Assembly: GCA_964427285.1 (NCBI GenBank) | Contig: CAYRTS010000008.1 | Span: forward strand, 1 to 64,000 | DNA: 64,000 nt | Direction of reading: 5' to 3' | From: SPCO01 sp964427285 | GTDB lineage: Bacteria; Chloroflexota; Limnocylindria; Limnocylindrales; CSP1-4 | In this document: positions 59,761 to 64,000 of the stretch, piece after piece | Layout of the letters: each line of letters opens with the position of its first letter | How positions within the stretch are numbered: the stretch's first letter is position 1 | The notes under the pieces: generated by a model | What the model was told of the DNA's origin: nothing | The model's database searches: none | Seen by the model: the letters and a program-made list of their open reading frames with translations, nothing else | Program-made: the position numbers and the translations under genes

Positions 59761-60309
59761 ATGGTATCAGTAGCTGAAGCCGCTCAACGGGCCGGTCGCG
59801 ACCCAGAGACGATCCGACGCTGGATCCGGGCAGGGAAGGTGAGCGCCTGGAAGGTCGGCGGCCAGCACATGATCGACGAGGAGGACCTCGCTACCGCCAT
59901 CCGTGGCGTTGGGTCTATCCAGCCAGGCGAAGTCCGAATGGCGCGAGAGGCCGGCGCCCCGTACTTCGCCGCGCAGGATCATCGGCCAGCAACCGCGATC
60001 GATCCGTGGTTGACAACGATCGTTGGACGCATCGTGCGCGCCATGGACCCGACTCGAATCATCCTGTTCGGGGCACGTGCTCGTGGCGAGGCCCGCGCCG
60101 ACAGCGACTACGAGTTGCTGGTCATCCTGCCGGAGGTGCCGGATCGGATGGCGGCCAGGGTGGCCGTTCGGCGTTCGTTCGAGGATGTCCCGGTGCCGGC
60201 CGACATCCACGTAGCCTCGGTGGACGAGATCGACGGACAGCCATCGGGCGCGCTCTACTGGGCCCTCAAGGAAGGTTGCAGCGTGTATGCGCGTGCCGCG
60301 GCCCGCTGA
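59761..60309 (+). CDS. Antitoxin: excisionase-type HTH fused to MNT nucleotidyltransferase
   Basis: A 182-residue two-domain protein. Residues 1-46 are a MerR/excisionase-like helix-turn-helix (VAEAAQRAGRDPETIRRWIRAGKVSAWKVGGQH, then EEDLA). Residues about 85-180 are a minimal nucleotidyltransferase: RIILFGARARGEARADSDYELLVIL is the GS-xRG-xxxxSDxD motif, with Ala in place of the usual Ser (FGARARG) and Tyr-Glu after SD. MNT proteins are antitoxins that modify or block HEPN toxins, in some cases by adding AMP to a tyrosine. Here the HTH would add DNA-binding autoregulation. ATG lies 3 bases from the predicted transcript start. It overlaps the HEPN gene by 23 bases. Confidence 0.85.
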   Translation: MVSVAEAAQRAGRDPETIRRWIRAGKVSAWKVGGQHMIDEEDLATAIRGVGSIQPGEVRMAREAGAPYFAAQDHRPATAIDPWLTTIVGRIVRAMDPTRIILFGARARGEARADSDYELLVILPEVPDRMAARVAVRRSFEDVPVPADIHVASVDEIDGQPSGALYWALKEGCSVYARAAAR

Positions 60310-60709
60310 CGCCGCAGACTGGTGGCTTCGGACCGCAGTGGGGGACCTCACCGCGGCACGATCGCTCCTCAGCACGCCGTCCGCGCCGGCTCGGGGCGCC
60401 GCACAGTTCGCCCACCAGGCCGCCGAAAGGGCGCTCAAGGCGGCGATCGCTGCGACCGGTGAGGAACCGGTCCGGACCCACGACCTCGTCTTCCTGACCC
60501 TGCGCTGTGACAGCGCCTTGCAGCGGACCCTGGCCCGCATCGACATCCCGGTTCTGTCGGCCGTGCTGTCCAGATCACGCTACCCGGAGATGGACGATCC
60601 GGTCATCAGCCGCGACCAGGCCACAGCCTGGCTTGCCGACGCCCAGGAGATCGTTGCGGCCGCCGGACAGCATCTCAACATCGACATCGAGTCGTTGGCG
60701 GCCGCGTGA
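60287..60709 (+). CDS. HEPN-domain protein, putative toxin partner of MNT
   Basis: A 140-residue helical protein of the PF05168-type HEPN group. It has WWLRTAVGDLTAARSLL, QFAHQAAERALKAAIAATG, RTHDLVFLTL and SRYPEMDDP near the C-terminus. The AxxxxDLxxAxxLL and QxAExALKA signatures are clear. The RX4-6H ribonuclease motif of HepT-like toxins is not evident, so a nuclease mechanism cannot be asserted. The gene starts inside the MNT gene (ATG 60287; GTG 60293 is possible), which ensures coupled synthesis. Confidence 0.8.
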   Translation: MRVPRPADAADWWLRTAVGDLTAARSLLSTPSAPARGAAQFAHQAAERALKAAIAATGEEPVRTHDLVFLTLRCDSALQRTLARIDIPVLSAVLSRSRYPEMDDPVISRDQATAWLADAQEIVAAAGQHLNIDIESLAAA

Positions 60710-60726
60710 GGTTCGGCAGGGACGGG

Positions 60727-60751
60727 CCATGTGTTACCTTGTGACACATGG
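60727..60751 (+). promoter_or_regulatory. Operator and -10 box of the Phd/PIN module
   Basis: CCATGTGT (60727-60734) and ACACATGG (60744-60751) form a perfect 8-bp inverted repeat around TACCTTGTG. The spacer contains the -10 box TACCTT (60735-60740; predicted start 60747), and the right arm contains the ATG of the antitoxin. Bound repressor would cover both promoter and start codon. Confidence 0.75.
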
Positions 60752-61029
60752 ATCAGGTCGGCATGCGTGAACTTCGCCATCGACTCCGCCACTACCTCGG
60801 GCGCGTCGACGCAGGGGAAGGCTTCGAGATCACGCTGTTTGGACGGCCCGTCGCCCAGCTGACACCTCCGAACCCCCAGTTGTCGATCATGAGCCGACTC
60901 ATCGCTGAAGGGCGGGTGTCACCACCGGCGAACCCGGACACTTCGACGCTTCCCGCCACCAGATCCGCCAGCAGCGGGATCACGGCGACCGAGGCGTTGC
61001 TCGCAGAGCGCCGGGGCGACGAGCGCTGA
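60748..61029 (+). CDS. Phd/YefM family antitoxin
   Basis: A 93-residue antitoxin. The N-terminal Phd fold is MDQVGMRELRHRLRHYLGRVDAGEGFEITLFGRPVAQLTPP, the classic VGxRELRxxLSxxLxxVxxGExxxVTxxGRPVAxL pattern. The C-terminal half is Ser/Pro/Ala-rich and would wrap the toxin. It is transcribed leaderlessly from within its own palindromic operator. Its stop TGA overlaps the CTG start of the PIN toxin gene. Confidence 0.9.
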   Translation: MDQVGMRELRHRLRHYLGRVDAGEGFEITLFGRPVAQLTPPNPQLSIMSRLIAEGRVSPPANPDTSTLPATRSASSGITATEALLAERRGDER

Positions 61030-61415
61030 GCAGCCTCTATCTGGACGCCTCAGCGCTGACCAAACTGGTCATCGACGAGCGCGAGACGGCCACCCTCCAG
61101 GATGTCGTGCGTGGCCGAAGCCTCGTTTCGAGCCGGGTCGCCGTCGTCGAGGTGACCAAGGCCGTAGGGCGCGCCAACCCCGTCGCCGACGCCCATCCGC
61201 TCTTCGCCTTGCTGTCGTTCGTGGAGTTGGACGTGGACCTCGCCAGCATCGCCGGCGCCATTGGCGGACCCGGCCTGCGTTCGCTCGACGCGATCCACGT
61301 TGCGTCCGCCGTTCGCCTGGGGAGCGAGGTCGAGACGTTCATCTCTTACGATATACGCCAGTCCGAGGCGGCTCGTGCGGCCGGACTTCGCGTTGTCGCG
61401 CCAGGATCCGACTGA
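61026..61415 (+). CDS. PIN-domain toxin (VapC-like) with probable CTG start
   Basis: A 129-residue PIN ribonuclease when read from CTG at 61026. Acidic residues expected in the active site are present: D7 in LYLDASALTKLV, E42 in VAVVEVTKAV, D88 in SLDAIHVASAV and D109 in FISYDIRQ. The next GTG, at 61107, would remove the first catalytic Asp and the first strand. No ATG, GTG or TTG is available in frame upstream, whereas CTG at 61026 makes a 4-base CTGA overlap with the antitoxin stop. VapC-type toxins cleave tRNA or rRNA; the target here is unknown. Confidence 0.88.
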   Translation: MSSLYLDASALTKLVIDERETATLQDVVRGRSLVSSRVAVVEVTKAVGRANPVADAHPLFALLSFVELDVDLASIAGAIGGPGLRSLDAIHVASAVRLGSEVETFISYDIRQSEAARAAGLRVVAPGSD

Positions 61416-61473
61416 TCCCGCGGCCTGACGGTCCATTGACTTGTGCAGACCGCCGCCTGACATCCTAGGAGCG

Positions 61474-61493
61474 TGTTGTAGTATGCAACAACC
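61474..61493 (+). promoter_or_regulatory. Promoter/operator box of the HTH/PIN module
   Basis: TGTTGTAGTATGCAACAACC directly precedes the ATG. TGTTG and CAACA form a 5-bp inverted repeat around TAGTATG. The -10 box TAGTAT (61479-61484) predicts a start at 61491. The box is nearly identical to the one at 59741-59760. Confidence 0.7.
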
Positions 61494-61745
61494 ATGTTGA
61501 CCGTTCCTGAAGCCGCCCGCCGAACTGGGAAGCACCCAGAGACCATCCGTCGCTGGATCCGCGAGGGCAAGCTGCGCTCCCACAAGGTCGGAACCCAGCA
61601 TGTCCTCGAGGAGGAAGACCTGGCAGACGCGATGGGTAGCGCATCGTCAAGTGTGCCCATGCCCGACCATTGGAAGCACGCCTTCTGGGGCGGCCCGATG
61701 CCGGACTGGGCGGCGATCGTCCGCCAGCAGCGCGACGAGCATTGA
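61494..61745 (+). CDS. Antitoxin with excisionase-type HTH (PIN partner)
   Basis: An 83-residue protein. Residues 1-46 (VPEAARRTGKHPETIRRWIREGKLRSHKVGTQH, EEEDLADAM) are clearly paralogous to the HTH of the MNT fusion at 59761; PETIRRWIR, GK, KVG, QH and EEDLA are shared. The tail (PMPDHWKHAFWGGPMPDWAAIVRQQRDEH) lacks any MNT domain and probably binds the PIN toxin, as in other short antitoxins. The stop TGA overlaps the TTG start of the toxin gene. Confidence 0.87.
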   Translation: MLTVPEAARRTGKHPETIRRWIREGKLRSHKVGTQHVLEEEDLADAMGSASSSVPMPDHWKHAFWGGPMPDWAAIVRQQRDEH

Positions 61746-62158
61746 CGTCAACGCCGCTCGTCATCGATGCGAGCGCGGCCCTGCACCTTGCTCTGGCTGA
61801 GGACGCGACGCCTGGTCTATCTCGTTACCACCTGATCGCGCCCACGGTCTTCCTCTCCGAACGAACGTCTTCACTTGCTTCGGCGGCGTACCGCGCGAGC
61901 ATGCCGGACACGGCAGTCGCGGACGCGTTCGATCGGCTCGAAGCGATGCCGGTTGAGATCGTGCACACAGACCGCAGCCATCGCCGGGCGGCACTGGTGC
62001 TTGCGCGGTCCCTTGGCTGGGCGAAGACCTACGACGCCGAATACGTCGTTCTGGCGCAGCGTCTCCGCTGCGCGATCCTGACGACGGACGACCGACTGAC
62101 ACGCGGTGCTCGGCACCTGGTCGAGATGTGCGACCCGCGCACGCTCGAGAACGAGTAA
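61742..62158 (+). CDS. PIN-domain toxin with TTG start
   Basis: A 138-residue PIN ribonuclease. Active-site acids are D9 in LVIDASAALHLAL, E40 in FLSERTSSLAS, D98 in KTYDAEYVVLAQRL and the Asp pair in LTTDDRLTRGA. TTG at 61742 gives a TTGA overlap with the antitoxin stop and starts just before the first strand; upstream in-frame sequence is the antitoxin tail in another frame. It pairs with the HTH antitoxin. Confidence 0.88.
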   Translation: MTSTPLVIDASAALHLALAEDATPGLSRYHLIAPTVFLSERTSSLASAAYRASMPDTAVADAFDRLEAMPVEIVHTDRSHRRAALVLARSLGWAKTYDAEYVVLAQRLRCAILTTDDRLTRGARHLVEMCDPRTLENE

Positions 62159-62253
62159 GGCGCAGGCAGCCCCGCTCCACTCCTTCCGATAATGTAAGTT
62201 ATGTCTGCACAGCGAAGCCAAACGGGGCCGGGCGGTGTCTCCCGTACCCTCGA

Positions 62254-62598
62254 TTATTCGGTGCTCTTCGGATGCCCGACGCTCGCCAGCATGAGGATCA
62301 CGGTGCGACGATCGTCGTCGATCGCGTACCAGATGCGGCCGGCGCCGGTGACCTCGAGCTGCCACTGCGCAAGAATCCGGCCACCGAGCGATCTCGTCCC
62401 AAGATCGCCCTTCAGTGGATGTTGACGGTCGCTCCGGGCTCGCGGCTCCGAACGCAGGGCAAGCCACACGATGCGGGTCGCTGCCGGGGCCTGGCTCGAG
62501 AGCCGATCCCAACCAGTAACCGCAGCCGCATCACCGAATCGAACATCCCATTCCATCGGGCCAGGTGGCGGAGCGACCCGGTCGCCGCGCTTGGGCAC
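62254..62598 (-). CDS. RelE/ParE-like toxin
   Basis: A 114-residue protein with a basic central part and a conserved end: WQLEVTGAGRIWYAIDDDRRTVILMLASVGHPKSTE. This RIWY...D...TV...GHPKxT pattern belongs to a RelE/ParE-superfamily toxin group found mostly in Actinobacteria and Chloroflexi. RelE-type enzymes cut mRNA on the ribosome; ParE types poison gyrase. The subgroup activity is unknown. GTG at 62598 lies three bases after the stop of the antitoxin gene, in the usual antitoxin-first order. Confidence 0.82.
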   Translation of the reverse strand: MPKRGDRVAPPPGPMEWDVRFGDAAAVTGWDRLSSQAPAATRIVWLALRSEPRARSDRQHPLKGDLGTRSLGGRILAQWQLEVTGAGRIWYAIDDDRRTVILMLASVGHPKSTE

Positions 62599-62601
62599 CG
62601 G

Positions 62602-63066
62602 TCAGGGGTCGCGCGGTTCGGTAACGCGCGCGCCGATGTCGGCGATCGGGCGCTTCAATTCGATCGCCAGGGTCGGGTCAGCGTGGATGGCGGCGGTGGC
62701 CTTCCATTCGATGAGGATCTGCGCCAGGGCGGCCATCGATCCGAGCTCCGCGGCACCCTCCGCGGTACGGACGAATTCCTCGACGAAGATCGAACGTTCA
62801 CTGGCGGGCAGGAGCGTCACCCACGGGATGTCGGCCGCTGCTTCGGCGAGGCGCTCGCGGAGGTCATCGTCGGCAAGGACGCGGCCAAGCAGCCGAGCCA
62901 GGAATTCGACGGCTTCGTCATCTGACTGGACCCGTGACCGCAGGCTCAGGTGCAGATCCGCCGCGTTGCGTCGATGCAGGACGACATCACGCCGTTCCAG
63001 CTGGGCGACGATGCCATTCGGATCGCGCAAGAAGTCGGTCAGTGTCGCCTCACCCGCGGATGTCAT
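62602..63066 (-). CDS. Phd-like antitoxin partner of the RelE-type toxin
   Basis: A 154-residue protein. The first 45 residues (ATLTDFLRDPNGIVAQLERRDVVLHRRNAADLHLSL) follow the prevent-host-death pattern of helix, strand and turn. The remaining ~100 residues are acidic and helical (VEFLARLLGRVLADDDLRERLAEA and RSIFVEEFVRTAEGAAELG) and probably contact the toxin. It is longer than Phd itself and matches the DUF6247-like antitoxins in outline. The ATG lies exactly on the predicted transcript start. Confidence 0.75.
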   Translation of the reverse strand: MTSAGEATLTDFLRDPNGIVAQLERRDVVLHRRNAADLHLSLRSRVQSDDEAVEFLARLLGRVLADDDLRERLAEAAADIPWVTLLPASERSIFVEEFVRTAEGAAELGSMAALAQILIEWKATAAIHADPTLAIELKRPIADIGARVTEPRDP

Positions 63067-63072
63067 TGGCCG

Positions 63073-63100
63073 ACGATATCAGATATATATCAGGTGTCAA
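63073..63100 (-). promoter_or_regulatory. Promoter/operator of the Phd-like/RelE module
   Basis: On the minus strand TTGACA (63100-63095), 16 bases, TATCGT (63078-63073), then six bases to the ATG at 63066: a consensus -35 with a fully leaderless start. Between the boxes lies GATATATATC (63082-63091), a perfect 10-bp palindrome. GATATC (63075-63080) overlaps the -10 box. Confidence 0.75.
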
Positions 63101-63235
63101 GGCCTCCATGACTTTCTCGTTGACGCGGCCCGGTCTCAGCGCCGTAAGTCCCTGTTCGGTCGTGCGGGACCTCCTCGAGGCCTATGTGCGCGGCACCTGA
63201 CGGGCGTCAGCCATAGCGCCCCGGGGTGACTGTCT

Positions 63236-63538
63236 TCAGAATCGCCAGACGGCGACGCGCTTGCCGGCGGGATCAGCATCAAGTCGTTGACGGATATCGT
63301 CGGGGTCGCTCGTGATGAGGATGGCCGGCACCCGTCGGAGTGCTTCGACGGCCACCAGTGCATCCACCACGTCAGGGAGTGTGGTGGACCTGATCAGGCT
63401 GGCCGCATGAATCGCTCGATCGATGTCAACCGTTACCAACTCGTGGGCAGTCCGCAGAATGGCCCGGACATGGTCCGCCGTGACGCCGCCGGCCATCGAC
63501 TGGGTCACCACGATGATGGGCACGACGAGTGCGGAATC
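63236..63538 (-). pseudogene. 5'-truncated PIN-domain (VapC) gene
   Basis: The reading frame encodes only the C-terminal two thirds of a PIN toxin. It has VVPIIVVTQSMAGG, a helix pair, LPDVVDALVAVEAL (catalytic Asp pair) and ILITSDPDDIRQRL. The first strand with the essential N-terminal Asp (normally about 35 residues before VVP) is absent; the frame instead runs back into the 3' end of the upstream antitoxin. No start codon reconstructs a full domain. A deletion at the antitoxin/toxin junction is the simplest explanation, leaving an inactive remnant. Confidence 0.7.
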
Positions 63539-63545
63539 CGCTCGG

Positions 63546-63860
63546 TTAACGCGGCCTCGGCATCTGCGCCACCACGGTGTGGACCTCGTCTGGGACCGGT
63601 CCGTCCTCCTCGTCATATCGAAGCAGCAGGTCCGTCAGCCTCAGGCGCGCCAGGGCGTCCCACGCCGCGCTGTTGAGGAAACGGCTCTTGCCGCCACGCC
63701 CGAACCGCTTCGTCAGTTCCTGGTCGAGGTCCGCGTCAAGGCTCACCGATCGCTTGACGATGGCGACCGCATTGCGCCGCGGCGGTCGTCCTTCGTTGGG
63801 CGTCGCAACGGTCGCGCGACTCGCAGTGCGAGGTGAAGCAGAGGTCGACGGCGACGTCAT
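63546..63860 (-). CDS. Ribbon-helix-helix-like antitoxin (VapB type)
   Basis: A 104-residue protein. After a disordered Ser/Thr/Arg lead, AIVKRSVSLDADLDQELTKRFGRGGKSRFLNSAAWDALARLRLTDLL resembles a CopG/RHH antitoxin, followed by an acidic C-terminal tail (DEEDGPVPDEVHTVV). It is placed directly upstream of the truncated PIN gene. ATG at 63860 has GAGGGG about eight bases upstream and is preferred over an in-frame TTG at 63920, which overlaps the promoter. Confidence 0.75.
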   Translation of the reverse strand: MTSPSTSASPRTASRATVATPNEGRPPRRNAVAIVKRSVSLDADLDQELTKRFGRGGKSRFLNSAAWDALARLRLTDLLLRYDEEDGPVPDEVHTVVAQMPRPR

Positions 63861-63897
63861 GGGCGACCCCTCGTATCGTCGGTGCAACTCTCGTCCG

Positions 63898-63927
63898 ACG
63901 CTACCGACCGTACTACCCAAATGTCAA
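63898..63927 (-). promoter_or_regulatory. Promoter of the RHH antitoxin gene
   Basis: TTGACA (63927-63922) and TAGCGT (63903-63898) are 18 bases apart on the minus strand. The predicted start near 63891 leaves a 31-base leader with a Shine-Dalgarno site, so unlike the other modules this one is leadered. Confidence 0.5.
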
Positions 63928-64000
63928 TAGCGCCGACGGTGGCCGGCGCTCCCGGTGCGCAGCCGGGAACAGCAGGGCGAGTCAATGCCGACGATCGGCC

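Noticed and set aside
62190..62425. TAATGT box followed by an ATG ORF antisense to the RelE-type toxin
   Set aside because: The 74-residue product has the composition of an antisense shadow and no recognisable domain. The box-to-ATG spacing may be chance in an AT-richer gap. An antisense RNA remains possible but unsupported.
63067..63235. Possible remnant gene ending near 63200 on the plus strand
   Set aside because: Only a short tail (SVVRDLLEAYVRGT) looks protein-like; there is no start, domain or neighbour to support it.
1..64000. CRISPR arrays, insertion sequences, rRNA genes, riboswitches or a replication origin
   Set aside because: No regularly spaced repeats, transposase motifs, rRNA sequence, known riboswitch cores or DnaA-box clusters were recognised on reading both strands.

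Overview
The window is a gene-dense, very GC-rich bacterial chromosome segment. It holds about 58 protein genes and two tRNA genes. There are no rRNA genes, no insertion sequences and no CRISPR array. The gene order (thrS-infC-rpmI-rplT-pheS-pheT, cvpA-mpg-mutS2, recA-recX-rny-ymdB, ruvC-ruvA/ruvB-tgt), the base composition, the paired DUF881 proteins and the style of the small and accessory proteins suggest Chloroflexota, perhaps a Limnocylindria-like (Ellin6529) lineage. That placement is inference from gene content, not a search result.

Layout. 1-9130: tRNA-Arg(CCU); a GT-A-like protein with a CysRS-type tail at its N-terminus; an operon of solute-binding lipoprotein, membrane-anchored zincin and two DUF881 proteins; an MFS transporter; a YtcJ-like amidohydrolase. 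9148-14713: disulfide oxidoreductase, two RNA-methyltransferase-like genes and an acyltransferase-SGNH protein. 14930-26615: tRNA-Val(GAC), thrS without a TGS domain, infC with an AUC start, L35, L20, pheST, cvpA, mpg with a CUG start, mutS2. 26619-31084: class A penicillin-binding protein, divergent from tyrS, which is preceded by a coupled 19-codon ORF. 31097-38440: his genes. yerC-hisGDCBHF(IE) runs on the minus strand and diverges from hisA across a near-perfect palindromic operator. 38704-47179: EF-G paralogue, yebC, ruvC, ruvA, a PaaK-like ligase inserted on the opposite strand, ruvB, tgt. 47222-53513: a 54-residue basic protein, recA, recX, rny, ymdB, a PHP phosphoesterase, terC. 53564-59698: miaB, miaA, hflX, a PLP-dependent dehydratase and a CPBP protease. 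59741-63930: an island of five toxin-antitoxin modules (HTH-MNT/HEPN, Phd/PIN, HTH/PIN, Phd-like/RelE, RHH/truncated PIN).

Two expression features run through the window. First, many transcription units have a TANNNT -10 box placed so that the predicted transcript starts at, or within a few bases of, the start codon. This implies widespread leaderless mRNAs. Second, genes inside operons are joined by 4-base NTGA stop/start overlaps in which N can be A, G, C or T. The overlap geometry therefore yields rare CTG and TTG starts that ordinary gene callers miss.

The most interesting accessory finding is a pair of paralogous excisionase-type HTH antitoxins. One is fused to a MNT nucleotidyltransferase and partners a HEPN protein; the other carries a short tail and partners a PIN toxin. 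Both are preceded by nearly the same 20-base promoter/operator box at the same distance from the ATG, which suggests modular swapping of toxin partners under one regulatory head.
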